This document shows, in pieces, positions 1 to 12,479 of a stretch of DNA of 64,000 nt. The stretch's first letter is position 1. Each line of letters starts with the position of its first letter. This stretch comes from Sporothrix humicola (taxonomy: Eukaryota > Ascomycota > Sordariomycetes > Ophiostomatales > Ophiostomataceae): the NCBI GenBank assembly GCA_021396245.1, contig WNYE01000080.1, positions 1-64,000 on the forward strand. Reading direction: 5' to 3'. The notes beneath the pieces were generated by a model, which ran no database searches, was not told the origin of the DNA, and saw nothing but the letters and a program-made list of their open reading frames with translations. The position numbers and the translations under genes are program-made.

Positions 1-600
1 AAAATTAACTTATTTAATAAATATATTATATTTTTACTTTAATTATTAAATCGAATTATAACTTCGTTAACGTTAACGTAAAAAAATAGTTTTTAAAAAA
101 TTATAAATATTTTTTAAATATAATTACTTTAAAGTTTTATTTTTTTAAAAATAAAAAATATATTTTACGTTAAATTTTATATATAAAAACGTTTATAAAT
201 AACAATAAAACGATCTTTTATTATAAACCTCGTAATAAAATATATAAACTTTATTATTATTTCCTTTTAATATTTATTAATTAAACGTTTAATAATAAAA
301 AATATATATAATAATATCTTAAAAAATAAATAAATTTCGTTTTTAAAAGTAAAACACCAACTAAACTCGTCTCACTTAACGTTAACGAAGTGTACCCATT
401 ATTCGACCATAAATTTAAAATAAAAAAAAGTAAAAATATTAAACGTATTTTAAAAAAAAAAAAAAAAAATTTCGTAAAAAAAAATAAAGTTATTTATACG
501 GTTAAATTCTTTTAACGGATTAAGCACCGGCCGAAACGACGATCTTAACAACGGTGTAAAAAGTAAAAAAAACGGTAAAACCGAAATTTTTTTAACAAGA
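1..600. repeat. AT-rich, RIP-like relic tract
   Basis: Almost entirely A and T, with long A or T runs (for example around 451-470). The C and G that remain sit mostly in CpG or in TpC/ApC contexts, while CpA and its complement TpG are rare until about position 390. That is the footprint of repeat-induced point mutation, which turns CpA into TpA on both strands of duplicated DNA in many Pezizomycotina. No open frame or recognisable transposon domain survives. Normal composition returns by about 700. It could also be the edge of a larger AT-rich block such as subtelomeric or pericentric DNA. No telomere repeats are seen. Confidence 0.7.
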
Positions 601-1508
601 GTCTTCGGCTAATCCTTCGGCGACCTTTTACACTTTTTTTCAATATTTTCCGACATCGTGGGCATACACAATAAAGAAAAGTTGTTCGAAAAAGTGGCGA
701 TAATTCAATTCGCGTTTTGTTTACATTCTGACCATGACAGGGGGGTCGCGATACACGCCTTTCAGACCCACTTTTCTGTATCGCGTTGTTTTTATTTGTG
801 GGTCTAAAAATGTACCATTCTCGGCCCCAAAGAGATAGACTAAAAAGTACGAGGATGAGCAAGATCTGCCAACTCCAGGGCCTGGTTTGGCCTAGGTATC
901 TGCTGTGTTTTTGTTCCTTGAATAGAAGAAGGGCTGCAAGCTACGTAATGTGGAGATTTTTTCCAGGTATTTATTTATGCAGCGTCGGAGCTCGCGCATT
1001 TTTTACACCGACTTTACTGATGGACGCCTGCGAGTTTGTAGTTGTAAACAGACAATGTGTATTTTCCAATCAAGGTGATTCGCTAAACAAAATCTATGGG
1101 TGCTATGATATGGGGTATGTGTTTTCCTGTCCTTGTTTGCTTATTCCTACTTTTTTATTCAAAATCCAAAATTCATGTGTCTTTGCTCTTGGATTCTCTA
1201 GAGCCTTCGCTGCTCCTGTGCCACGGACGTCTCGGGCGTGGGCGCAGGACCTTCTTGACGCTGTTGTAGACTTCCTGAAAGGGACTGGACTTTCGCTTTT
1301 TTGGAGACAGCGGAGAAGGAGCTTCGGTTTGGGGACCGGCTTGTAGACCGGTTTGTAGACAGGCTTGTAGACCAGCTTGTGGATCAGCTTGTGGCTCGGG
1401 TTGAGGATCGGTTTGTTTGGTATTGTCCCCGCGGTCGACTGGGCTTTGCGCGTCTTGTTCGGCTGATAGTTCCAGCTTATCGAGTGCTGTGGTAACTGGC
1501 TGATGATC
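601..1508. other. Intergenic, downstream of ubp2
   Basis: This is a transition from the AT-rich tract to normal DNA, ending at the ubp2 stop codon. Several frames are open by chance but none resembles a protein. The only organised element is the 12-bp tandem array at 1334-1417. Confidence 0.5.
1334..1417. repeat. 12-bp tandem repeat, seven degenerate units
   Basis: There are seven consecutive 12-nt units close to GACCGGCTTGTA, starting at 1334, 1346, 1358, 1370, 1382, 1394 and 1406. Divergence rises toward the right-hand end. Because the unit is a multiple of three, frames stay open through it: on the minus strand it reads as K-P-V-Y tetrapeptides, on the plus strand as D-R-L-V. It lies about 90 nt beyond the ubp2 stop, probably in its 3' untranslated region. 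Confidence 0.85.
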
Positions 1509-4500
1509 CTACTGCATCTGGCCGTCGCTCTCGGGCTGTGGTGTTGCTGGTGCCGATGGTGCCTTGACCGAAGGTGGTTTGCTGTCAGTCTGGCCGTCAA
1601 GGCCGTGGACCGACGCTGGCGCTGATGCTGACGCTGAGGCCGACACCGACGACTCCTTAGATTCGCCTTCCTCCATCGGCGGCGTTGTGAGGCGGTGCGC
1701 CTTGGGATTCGACACCGGCGGCCCCGAAACAGCCGTCTCGGAAATAACTGGAAGAGACTGGGCTTGCGGCCGCGGTGGTGGAGGCGGGATGGAGCGCTCC
1801 TTCCGCAGAGAGACGCCCACGTAGTTCTTGACATCCGATGCCCGCACGTAGGCCAGGTAGTATGGCTCGCCGGCATTCGACAGCTCCTCCATGACTGCGG
1901 CCGTGTTGGGATGTTCTCTGACGACCTTATCGTTGTACTTGCGCCACAGGCAGCGGTCAAAATCGTAGATCCACACCCAATAGTGGCCAGCCTTGCCAGT
2001 ATTGCCAGAGTGGCAGATCACTGCATGCAGCAGGTACTCGTGCTCTGGCGACTTGAGGTCGTCAAACAGTCCCTCCAGTTCGCGCTCGTACTCTGCCTGG
2101 GTCTGTTCCCTGACACGCATGGCCTCGTTGCCAGATTGCACGAGATCCTGCCGCGCCCAAGTCTGACCAATCTCCTCAGGTGTCAGACGGCGCGCGTCGT
2201 CCAGGAACTGCTTGTTTGCCGCTGACGCTCTATCTGGTCCATAGGCCTCGTCTACCTTTGCATCCACTCTCTCAACCAGTTCGGATCTAGTAGCTGCTTG
2301 GCCGTCGAGAGAAACGCCATGGGCTTGCATCAGCTCCTTGATTTCTTCGTCGATTGTGTCGAATTCTTCGCCATCGCTGCTGCCTTCCGAGCCGTCAATA
2401 TCGATCAACGGACGATTTTCCGCCTCGGCCTTGCCCTTCTCTATGTGCTGATTGGCGATCATGTCCGTGTATGCCGATGCCTTGCTGATGGCAACGGGGT
2501 GGAAGGTAATGGCTGACTCCTCTCCGTTGGGCCCCCTGAGACGACGGATCCGTTCCTGGAGATTCCAGGCATGGCAGCGCCTCGCAAACAGTTCCGAGCC
2601 CTCGTTACAGTCCATAAACTGGTCGAGGTGCAGAACTTGGGGGATGTCAACCGGGCTACGGTTTTTCGTCCCGTCTCCCTTGGACCGCTGGATGTGAATG
2701 TGCAGAATTGGCGGCAGATTCACAATAGATGTGAACCGCTCGTACCACGTGCCTTGTGTGATGAACTCGCGCTGGAAGCTGCTGCTGAGGGCCTGCAGTA
2801 GGCTGATTTTCTTGTCGTCTGCAGGGAACGCTGTCACCCATCGGTTCGGTGCAATTTGCCGGTTGTAGCGCCCAGCACGCTCAGACCGGCTGTATGTGGC
2901 GCTTGTCCAGAAAAACGTGTCCGTGATTGCGTCCCGCTGGACACCCGTATCGGCGTCTTCGCCTGTGGCCTTGACAGATGCACGCAGGTGGCTGATGATG
3001 TTGCCCATGACTTCTTCGACGTCTTGTTGATCGGTTCCCTTGGTGCTGGTATCCTCCAGTGCCAGCTCGATTACCGACTCCATACTTGGCTCAGCAACCG
3101 GCGGCGGGTCGAACACAGTCTGGACACTTCCGGGGAACGCGTTTGCGGCTTTGGTGGCGGCGGTTGAAGAGGCCACATCGTCCATGGCTGTGTCTTCGCC
3201 AGTATTTCCCATTGTGACTTCGGGCGCTGCTGACGCGTCGTTATCTTCCACATGCTCGGCATGCACCACTATCGGTGCGTCGCTGGTAGTATTGTCATCT
3301 TCTTGCACCTCCTCCATACTGACGTGCACTTGCTTGACGGTTTGCCAGTCCTCTTCGGCCGCTGATCCAAGTCGCTTGTCGTTGACCAGCTGGGCTTGCG
3401 ACTCGCCATGCTCCACAAGCGTGTCTGCACTTTTTATGCTGGATGCATCAGCATTATCGGGTCCTGTTGAGAGACTCGCGCCGGCGGGGTTGCCTGTTGG
3501 GGAATCGTTGATGTGAACGGTCGTAGCTGCTGCAGCACGGCGCAGGGGGAGTGGTGGAGCAGGAGGGCTGCCTCCATCCTTGTTCACAACGTTAAAAGTC
3601 AGAGACTGGTTTTGCGCTCCCTGCATCTTTTCCAGAATTTGCTTTCCGTCCAACTCAAGCCGAGCCGAGTTCTTCAGAGCAGCAATGGCTAGGCGCTGTG
3701 TGGGCACCGAGTACACGTATTCACTCTCTTGCATGTTGTTAAACAGCAAGGAAAGTTGTTCGACAACTGTAGAACAATAAAGTTAGCAAGAGTGTACAAA
3801 TGCTTAGGAAATTATAACCATGAAAGGGAAGAACTAACACTGCCGCCCTGCATAGGCCTCGCCGCGTTCGAGATGAGCTGCTCCTGGGTCGATGCGGCGG
3901 GTACGAAGGCTGACCTCTGTGGTAGGCAGGCCAACTTCATCGAAGTTGTCAATGATTTCATGCACAGGCTTTACTGTGTTGAAATATTGCAAAATACTGT
4001 TGAGGTAACAAGTGTTCCTGATATTTTTCAAGCCTGTAGGGAGGCAGAGGTCGAGAACTAGATCTTTGTCTTCTCTTGCGTCAATGTCCATCGGGTCAGA
4101 CTGGTTGGTTGACGACATGTCGATCTGACCACTGAGAATGTCCTGGGCGGCGGATGCGAGCATAGCGTCGCCGCCACGTTCCTGGCTGATCTGCCTCAAT
4201 GCTGCTGCGGTGAGATCGCGATCCTTTTCGTTGGACTAAAGAGAACCGGGAGTCAGTACATTCAAACAACGGAAGGCCACCAGAGGGTGACGAAACCGAG
4301 ATCGAGGTGGCAAACTTACTTGACAATTGAACTGGGCAATACTGATGATATAGGTCGTGTCCGTGTTCATCTCAACACCGAGGTAGCTGAGCGATTCCTC
4401 GGTGCTCATGTCTTCCAAGGCAATCCGCTCAAGGTCCTGGCTCTTTGTGTGGCGGGCAATCAACAGAAGCTTCTCACGATAGTTGGATTTCTGTGATGGG

Positions 4501-6106
4501 TAGGCTTCCGCGTTTGAGATGAATTTGCCCAGGACCTCGTCGTCACTTCTCTGCGTTTCATCCAGGCCAAAATATCTGTACGCCTGCATCACCTTGTCGT
4601 TGCTGGACAAGTGCTGCGGAACAGATGGCTGTGGATCTTGAAGAGACATCTCTGTCGCGAGGCGGATCTCCTCCTCCTCCGTTGTTGTGGTGCCGAGAGC
4701 TTTGGGTTGCGCTGTGCGCATAGACTCGAGGGACTGAATCTGGATATCAAGCTCCTCATTGTTGCGACCTTGTGCAAGGTATTTCAAGGACACAAAGTAA
4801 TCCTCCTCGAGCTCTGGGTCGGTTTGCGCCTGGCATCTATAGGCATACCAAAAGTATCTCTCATGCATGCGGGGAAGGATACCAAGGCAAGTGTAGTCGA
4901 ACATCCGGTACTCGTTGTATGCGTGGTCCGAGGTTGTGAAGTCGCCGATGTTAAGTGCGCTGGTGATAAAGCTAATGGCGGCGTTGGGCTTCATGTTTTG
5001 GCTGTCCTTGCCAACGAATGTCTCGACTTCACTTTTAACGTCCTGGTAAAATGCGAGCTGCGATCCGGGGCGTGTCGGACGCGTGATTGTCGGGTTTGGC
5101 ACCCTCCATGATCGGTTGTCCTCGTCGACAATCTCCTCGAAACCAAGGTATGTGAGTAGCTCGGCAGCTTCTGGTCCATTGCCGAACTGTATGAAAAACT
5201 TTTTGTTCCGCTGGTCAATTTTCCTCTCAATTTCTGTGCCGTCCGGGTTCTTTTCACTCCTGCCCTCGACAATGTCTCGCAGGTAGATTCTGAGATATGC
5301 CAACGCATTAGGCGTGACATTCGCAACGTCTGCGAAGCGTTCGGGCTCCTCTTCAACGGCTCGCTTAAGGCGGTTGCGGATTGCGTCGTTGTCTGTCAAA
5401 AACTCCAAGAAATGGTTGCTGAGACGTGGCTTCGAAATTTCAACCGTGAGCTTGAACGTGCACGCAGTTGAAGAGCATGCATAGTCAGCTCGGCCATGGA
5501 ACGGGTAGAATTTGGAGTTTATCGATCTCGGCGCGCTCTTCTCCCCGAGCACAAAAACGAGGTGATGGAACGGGTCAGTTCCACGTGTGCACAAACGGCT
5601 AGGCTTTTTGTCGATATAAAAGGTGAAATGGTATCGGCAATTTTGACAGACACATGCGAGAACTTCATCGCATTCACTACCGTCGGCACGGCGAAGAACC
5701 TGGTTCGACGGTGGGTCTCCTGGAATGCTCTGGTGGCCTTTCAGCAGCAGCTCATGCCTCATGACAGGAGGCACAACGTTGTCGGGACAGGCATTCCCCT
5801 GCTTTCTAGCTTCTTCCCGGCGGAAAGCTTCACTTGCACAACCAACGCTCTGAAAAGCTTGCAGCGGTTCGAGTTCGGATTCGAGTTCGCCCGAGACAAA
5901 GTCCTGAAGCCAACGGGGTGCAAGGCGGCCTGTAAAGAGTTAGGAGAAGAAGAAAAAAAAAAAAAGAAAAAAAGGGGCGAGATGTGTATTGTTCAGATGA
6001 GAATATACATACCTCTCTGGTTGAGCATGATATGATCAGTTTCTGGAACAGGAGACATTGGCACAGGGCCCCGAGAACGGGTTCCTGGATATGCTGGAGG
6101 ATTCAT
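1509..6106 (-). CDS. ubp2: Ubiquitin-specific protease Ubp2 (USP/UCH family)
   Basis: Cysteine protease that removes ubiquitin. In yeast Ubp2 trims K63-linked chains and works with the Rsp5 ligase. Four exons: 6106-6013, 5929-4320, 4235-3839, 3766-1509; all junctions keep frame and give about 1452 aa (yeast Ubp2 is 1272). The N-terminal half carries the Ubp2-type region, including a CxxC near residue 88. The USP Cys box (GLKNIRNTCYLNS) puts the catalytic Cys near residue 644. The His box (GHYWVWIYD) puts the His near 1295, followed by the usual EPYYLAYV ending of the fold. A long acidic Ser/Thr-rich insert (about 750-950) splits the catalytic domain, and a Pro/Ser/Ala-rich tail follows it. 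The exon 3 donor is GTTAGT at 3838; the GTGTTAG two bases upstream would break the frame. The start is the ATG before NPPAYPG, preceded by a CTAAT...CAG that suggests a 5'UTR intron. Confident on family, slightly less on the first exon. Confidence 0.92.
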
Positions 6107-7629
6107 GACTGCGCGTATTAGTGTGCGTTTCTTCTTGCCGCCATGGGCCTTCTTCGCAAAGAAGATGAGCTTTGCGGTCTCTGGGAACACCATGTTGGCA
6201 GAAGGGGGTGGGATCTGAGGCGGAATGGAGCTGCGTATTGGGAGTATGCAAGCAGCCGGTGCAGGATATGAGACGATGGGAGATGCAGAGCGCATCGTGG
6301 GTATATAAAAATGCAAAGACGAAGACAACAACAAGAATAGAGACGGAGATGATCAGGAAGGGAGATGGTATTGTGGTATGAGGCAAAGGAAGTGGCAAGG
6401 AACCAAAACGAAAACACCGTGCAGGGAGTATGATCAAAGACCGGGCGGTCAGGAAGCAAACAAAGGGACCAGACGTGTGTGTGCTGACGACGCGGAGAGG
6501 CAGATGTGAAGGTAGGCGGTATATTCAGACAACATGGACATACCTTCTGAAGGACTCGCACAAAGAGTGCTGGAGACCGGTAAAGAGGCCTAGAAGCTAA
6601 CAGACACTGCTGCAGGCAGCCGTAAATCGCAAAATCGTCCTTCTGTTCCGCAAGGACGGCAGAGAGTCTTCGTCGCCCCTTCGGAGAGCGGGCACTTTTT
6701 TTTATTCGGCTGCCTGGAGAAGGCTCGGATACTGCCGGCCAGCGAAATACACGTGTGGTGGTGACGGACCACTGAGCTCACAGGAGCCCTTGTCACACAC
6801 GGGGTGTAGTCGGATGGGCACAAGAAGCGATCGACCCAGTGAGAGGGCTGCAGGGCAGCACTTGTGTTTGCGTTCTGAAGGATGGCTGTTGATGTACAAA
6901 AACGACGCTTTCAATTTGCGACCAAAGCTTGGGGGCGATTTGGCAAGGGCGGCTAGCTGCTGCTGCTGGCGACAAGGGATAAATCGAACGCTCAAATCGA
7001 GGCTGTATGGGGTATCGATGTCGTACGAAATGCAGTCTATCAACTCAAGATGTGGGATGTCGAGGAAGAAGATTGGAATAGACACGGATTTGAAAGTGCT
7101 AGCAAAGGAAGTGTTGTGCAGTTGCCTCCTGTTTTGTTGGAGCGTCGTTGGCTGGATGCGCCTTCCATGAAACTGCTGCGCCGAATTTGGGAAGGAGAGC
7201 TGACGCAGCCTTGCCGCCACAGCTCAGTGTTGGCCGCCTGGTGGGCGCTTGGAGCTTGCCTACAGCTCGGTCGCGCTTGCCTGCTAGCGGACTACAGGAG
7301 GTTAACTGTATTGGGGTGAAGAGGGGCGACATCATTGCTGGTAGTCAGTGACAGGGTGGCAGGGACAGCTAAATGAGTAATCGCATCACGTGCACTAATC
7401 TTAGTGTGCTACCATCTAGCCAATCAGCGGCCCCACGAATCAATTGGGGAGATCCAAAATCAGAGAGCCGAAGTTTCCCACTGGCGACATTTCTCTCACA
7501 AACCCTCCATTTTCGAAGCGAGCCTCCCATCCTCCACCCAATTCACCTCCAGCTCCCTCCGCCCGCATCCACGATAACCAATCCATTGAGACTGAGCTGC
7601 CGAAGAGCACGCTCAGACACACCGAAATA
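6107..7629. promoter_or_regulatory. Divergent intergenic region, ubp2 / complex I gene
   Basis: About 1.5 kb between two divergent start codons. It should contain both promoters and a probable ubp2 leader intron ending just upstream of 6106. Open frames on the minus strand (for example 6702-7220) show no family features and I do not call them. No conserved operator was identified. Confidence 0.5.
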
Positions 7630-8464
7630 ATGACGTCCGGCCACGGCGACAACAATGGCGACAGCGACGTGTACCACCCGCAGGACGCCCTGAAGGCCGG
7701 TGTCAAGGGCACTCTGGTGGTGGGCGGTGCCGGTTTCTTCCTGTCTGCGATCCAGAACTCGCTGCAGGCGAAGAACGTCGGTACCTTTGGTGTTTTCACA
7801 CGCACAGGTGGCACAATAGCATCATTTGGTAGGTGGAACGACCGGATCCGGGTCAATGGACGTGTCTGCAAGAGCATCATTTTGCTAACAATTGGTGTTT
7901 ACAGCTGCGGTCGGTGGTGTTTTTGAGTTTTCGCGGACGGCAATGGCCAACCTGCGCCAGAAGAACGATGCCTACAACACGGCCGTTGCCGGTTTCCTGG
8001 CAGGATCGGTGTTCGGCCTTCCTAGTAAGCTTTCTTCATCAGGGTCCATATATCCATATTTACCTCTCGTCCACACACTAACAAACTCTTGCAGCTGGCA
8101 GAATGCCACGGATAGTCGGCATGGGCACGATCACGGCCGTTGTCATGGGCGTGTTCGACTTCACGGGTGGCCGCCTGACCGGCTGGGGCAAGGACGAGGA
8201 TGTGGATCAGTTTGAGCGGAAAGAGAACCTGCGCAAGAACCGGAGGCGGTCCGGAGAGGAGACGATTGCACAGCTTGGCGATGGCCGCGCTGGCAGTAAG
8301 TTTCAGTCCTATGGGAAAGCCACGGCCATTGGATGAGAATTGGCAAACTAATGTGACCAACAGTGATCCACTCGCCCAACTACGACGAGCTGCGTGCTCA
8401 GCGTCTGAAGGAGAAGTACGGCTACGAGATCAAGACAGTGTCTGCCGACCCGAACGCCGCATAA
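7630..8464 (+). CDS. nuo21.3b: Mitochondrial complex I 21.3 kDa subunit (NDUFA11/B14.7-like)
   Basis: Accessory membrane-arm subunit of NADH:ubiquinone oxidoreductase in the mitochondrial inner membrane; it belongs to the Tim17/22/23-like fold. Exons 7630-7828, 7905-8024, 8095-8295 and 8364-8464 join in frame to 206 aa, matching the ~21 kDa of the Neurospora protein. Glycine-rich membrane segments are visible: LVVGGAGFFLSAIQN near residue 30, AAVGGVFEFSR near 67, AVAGFLAGSVFGLP near 93 and GMGTITAVVMGVFDFTGG near 115. A charged C-terminal tail ends in a KYGYEIKTVS-type sequence. I start at ATG 7630; the frame is open upstream, but that would add a long Pro-rich stretch ahead of the conserved YHPQDALKAG start. 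The symbol follows Neurospora usage from memory, so the exact subunit name is less certain than the family. Confidence 0.85.
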
Positions 8465-9200
8465 GTGGAGACGGAGACGGAGACAGAGATGGACGAACGA
8501 GGCGAGAGGAGATACCGGCCGAGCCGAATTGGCCAACGAGCATGATGATTCCCCCAAAATAATCATGCATCACTCATTCGACACAAACGAATCGACACCG
8601 ACACAACCTTTCTTTGGTTTTATTTTGTATATATGCGATCCGGTGCGAGGCACACGACGGAGCGTCAGAGCAGCACGACGGGAAGCCGTGCTTTTGCATT
8701 TGGTATGTTGAGCCCCTTTCTCCTTCTTTCCCTCTTCATTTCTCTTCCATTTTGCATTTAGCTTCACACATCAAGCCCCCTCCCCGAGCCCAGGTTGTTA
8801 CCGTGATGAAATCTTAGCTTCAGAGGCTGTTTATGAACTTGTCCCCGGACAATTGTGATTATACAAAACCTATTTACATTGTTCTTTTCTGATATTCACC
8901 TGGGCTCATTACTTATTTTCCCATTCCTCACTCTTTTTGGCTCCTTACTTATGAAAGCTTTGCTAACCAAATGTCGGAGTTGGCAGTGTCACCCATGAAA
9001 TAAATAGTAAAATAAAAAACGCATTCTTCAAACCGTCCAATTCGTGTGTGAAATACGAGACTACATACAGGGACTATTGTATTTTTACAATAAAGGCCTA
9101 TGAAAGTGAACCCAAGAAATATGATCCCATACCATCATTATATATCGCTCTTTGGAAAGATAAACAAAACAAACGCCATAAAAAAAAGCAAACCACACAA
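8465..9200. other. Convergent 3' intergenic region
   Basis: Shared 3' flank of the complex I subunit gene and msh2, AT-rich in the second half (about 8830-9190), consistent with two 3' untranslated regions and polyadenylation signals. No gene is seen. Confidence 0.5.
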
Positions 9201-12100
9201 TTACAACGCCTTGATCGACTTGAAGAAGGGGTTTGCCAGCAGCTTCTCGTCGCCGGCCACAAGCTCCCGCAGCATGGCCACCATCTCCTCTTTGGAGAGT
9301 GTGCTGCTGCCGTCGTCGCCGTCAGGCTTGACCTGCTCCTTCCACTGCACCAGCAGGTCCTTGAGCAGCGCGCTGCCCTGCTCGACATCCTCTTTACTGT
9401 AGTGCGTGCCGAGGAGCGACTGCTCGTCGTGCTTTGTGGTAAAGTCCTCGAGCTCGTCGGCCTTGCGCTTGGCCATGCGGACGACCTTGTCGGGGAAGCG
9501 AACAAGCTCGGCGACGTGGATACCAAAACTTTGGTCGCAGACGCCTGGCTCGACCTTGTAAAGAAGCGTGACCTCGCGCTTTTCGTTGCTCTCGGCTCCG
9601 TTCTCCTTGTTCTGTGTCCCGCTGATGTGGGCTGTGACATGCAGGTTTGTGACTTGCGGGTATTTTTCGGCGAGCGCAGTGAGCTCGTGGAAATGTGTAG
9701 CAAACATGGCGAAACAGCCAATCTCGCGCACAATGTGCTCAGAAATGGCCCAGGCAAGGCCGAAACCGTCGTAAGTCGAGGTACCGCGGCCCAGCTCGTC
9801 AATAATGATGAGCGACTCGGAGGTGGCCGACTTGAGGATGTTGGCTGTCTCGAGCATTTCGGCCATGAACGTCGACACGCCCTTGAGCTGCGAGTCACTG
9901 GCACCGACACGGGCAAGCACCGAATCGAAAAGTGTCAACTCGGCCTCAGCACAGGGCACAAAGCAGCCAATCTGGGCCATGAGCGCAATGACGCCGATCT
10001 GGCGGATGTATGTCGACTTGCCGCCCATGTTGGGACCTGTGATAATCAGGAACGACGACTCACCACGGTCCAGTGTCACATCGTTGGTGATGAACTGCAC
10101 GTCGTCTTGCATTTCAAGACACGGGTGGCGGGCCTCCCGCAGCACGGTCCGACCCTCGCCACGTGGGTGGATCTTGGGACGAACGTAGGCGATCGGTGCA
10201 TGGACGGCACAGTGAGCCAGGGAGACAATAACGTCAAGATGACCCAGCACACCGGCCAGGCGCTCAAGCACAGGGCTATACGAGGCGGCAACGCCGACAA
10301 CCTCGCTGACAAGGCTGCTCTGTGTGCGGTTGTAGTTGTGCGACAGCTGGTCAAACTCGCGGCGCAGAGTCTGCAACTGCTTGGTGGTGAAGTAAACACC
10401 GTTCTTCTGCGTCGAGCACTCCTGGTAGTGCGAGTTGTTGCGGATGCAGCCTGCTTCAGTACGTGTTAACCGCATGCACCAGCCATGCACCTTGTGGTTC
10501 TCCAAGAAGATCTTCTTGTCCCGCTCCTGGTTCAGATCGCGCGCGGCCTCGGCAAAGGCGCGGTCCATGTCCAGGCGCAGACGGTCGAGCTTTTTGCGGA
10601 TAATGCGCAGGCTGTCGTCAAACTCGGGCTTGATGATAAACTCGTGGTTATCGAGCGCGTCCAGATCGACAGTGGTCTCAACCATCTCCTGCAGTTTTGC
10701 GAGACTATCGCTCAGCGTACGCAGCTTGGTCGTGTAGGCAGCATCAAGCGGCACACGGTATGTCTCGTCCATGATACCTTCAAGAGTGCCGAGGAAGCCT
10801 GGCAAGCGGATGACAACCTGGTAGGCGCGAACAACGTCTTCGAGTGTCGCCTTACCGCGCTGGAAGCGTTTGGCTAACCGGTAGAGGTCCGGCACAGCAC
10901 GCAAGTGTTCCTCCTGCATGGTCTGGCGCAGCTCAGTGTCGGTGACAAAGGCCTCAACCAGCTGCTGACGGCCCTCGATTTCCTCCTTGTTCATCAGCGG
11001 CTGCTTCAGCCACTGTGCCAACAGACGACCGCCCAATGGCGTCTTGCAGTGGTTCAGCAGGCCAAACAGGCTCATGGTCTTGGAACCGTCTCTTGGGCCG
11101 GGCATCAGGTTGAGGGCCTTGACGGCAGAGGCATCCAGCTTCATGAACTGGGACAGGTCATGCTGGTACAGCTGGTACTGGCCAAAGTTGGACGGATCGT
11201 GCAGCACGCCCAGGTAGCGGATCAGGGCAGCAGCAGACCCCAAGGCCAGCTTGAGCTCGGACTGCGGGAGCACCATAGAAGCCCGCTCGTCCTTGAGTAA
11301 GCGAGCCAGATCCTGTTCAATGTCCTTAGTGGCAAACTCAGCCAGCGACCGCTCGGCAATAGCAATGCCGCAGTTGTCAATGACCTGCTTGAGCTTGGCC
11401 AGTTCCGGGTCACGGTTGGCCTTGGTCACATCCTGACCGGGGCGGTCGGCCTGGATAATGCATTCGCGGACGCCGAGCTGGATCAACAGGGCCTCAAAGT
11501 TGGAGTACAGGTCGTTGTCGAGGAACTCGCTGACGCCCAGTTCGCGGACCGTTGCATCGGCAAAACAGACGCCGACCGTGCGCGCTTCGTTGGCACGGGC
11601 AGACAGCTTGACGGCAAGGATCATGGGTGCGTTGTCAAACTGGCCCAGATCGTCTTCGACGTCCTGGAGATTGCCGGGCGACGCCTGCTTGACAATTTTC
11701 CAGTTCATGCGGCCACCAGAGCTGGCATAGATCTCGACGCGCTTGCCGAGCTTGAATAGAGCCTCGCGCAGGAACTGGCGGAAGACAGTGACGGTCATGG
11801 TCACAGAGGGAAGACCTGTGTGGTCGTTGCGGCCAAGTTGACGCACAACAGAGGTCGTCTTGTAGACGGTGCGGGCGATAAAGTTTGCATTTTCGCCGTG
11901 GGCGGTGTACCAATCGCCGCGGTCGAAGATGCGGATAGTGTCGTCGTCGATGGCCGGGAGGGACTTGAAGTAGCGAATGAAGCCATGCTCGTCGTCGACC
12001 TGGGGCCAGTTAGCGGGAGAAACAGACAGGAAACGTGGTACAAGATAAAGGGGAGAAGAGAGGGGAGGAGAAGTACCTTGAGCTCCGGCCGAGAAGACAT
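9201..12100 (-). CDS. msh2: DNA mismatch repair ATPase MSH2
   Basis: MutS homologue forming MutS-alpha (with Msh6) and MutS-beta (with Msh3), which bind mismatches and loops in the nucleus. There are two exons: a tiny first one, 12100-12077 (eight codons), and 11999-9201, giving 940 aa, the usual length for fungal Msh2. The mismatch-binding N-terminal domain begins at DEHGFIRYFKSLP. The ABC ATPase has Walker A GPNMGGKST near residues 663-671, the signature region SQLKGVSTFMAEM, Walker B with IIIDELGRGTST near 742, and the conserved FATHFHEL switch. The C-terminal helix-turn-helix dimerisation segment is present. The intron has an ordinary GTACTT donor and CCCCAG acceptor. It is divergent from trm10 with only 379 bp between start codons; an ACGCGT box lies 157-162 bp upstream. 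Nothing is broken. Confidence 0.97.
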
Positions 12101-12479
12101 TGTGGCGGTTTATGTTTGTGTAGGTGCAACGACTCAGTGGTCCACAACGTGGCAGAGATTCGAGATGAAAATCAATTCTACCGGAAGGCTGCTGGGCTGG
12201 AGATGTAGAATAGAAAGGCTGTGGTGGCGATTGAGCTATCTCAGATTTGCCAGAAGACGCGTCGAGAAATCCCATTAACGCGCTGGGCGCGCTGGCCGTG
12301 GAGGGGCGCTAACACGAACAGGGCACGCGGGCACTGGGCCAGGGGCAAATAGTGTGGGCAGGAGCACTCGAGACATGTTGGTAAGGAGCTATGGGGATTT
12401 GGAGAGGACCCACTTTAAACTCCAAAAAGAAAGTCGCAAAAAAAAAAAAAAAAAAAAGAGATCATCACCAACGACTCAC
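12101..12479. promoter_or_regulatory. Bidirectional promoter msh2 / trm10
   Basis: A 379-bp region between divergent start codons. It carries ACGCGT at 12257-12262, a second ACGCG core at 12277-12281 just beside it, and a 20-nt A run at 12438-12457 close to the trm10 start. Poly(dA:dT) runs commonly exclude nucleosomes. Confidence 0.6.
12257..12262. promoter_or_regulatory. MCB-like ACGCGT box upstream of msh2
   Basis: A perfect MluI cell-cycle box 157 bp upstream of the msh2 ATG. In yeast this is the Mbp1-Swi6 (MBF) site driving G1/S genes, including mismatch-repair genes. Function here is inferred from position. Confidence 0.5.

Noticed and set aside
1103..1960. 285-codon minus-strand frame overlapping the ubp2 3' end
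   Set aside because: Out of phase with ubp2, kept open by the 12-bp repeat; Arg/Ser-rich and not protein-like.
3838..3840. Apparent frameshift between ubp2 exons 3 and 4
   Set aside because: Using the GTTAGT donor at 3838 instead of the GTGTTA two bases upstream restores frame (GRQ-F-VEQL), so the gene is intact.
6702..7220. Minus-strand frame with an N-terminus resembling a mitochondrial presequence
   Set aside because: No homologous domain, overlapping open frames on both strands, and located in the ubp2/complex I promoter region.
9048..10469. 473-codon plus-strand open frame antisense to msh2
   Set aside because: It lies opposite the conserved MSH2 ATPase domain; GC-rich coding DNA commonly leaves the opposite strand open, and the translation has no family features or ATG-anchored domain.
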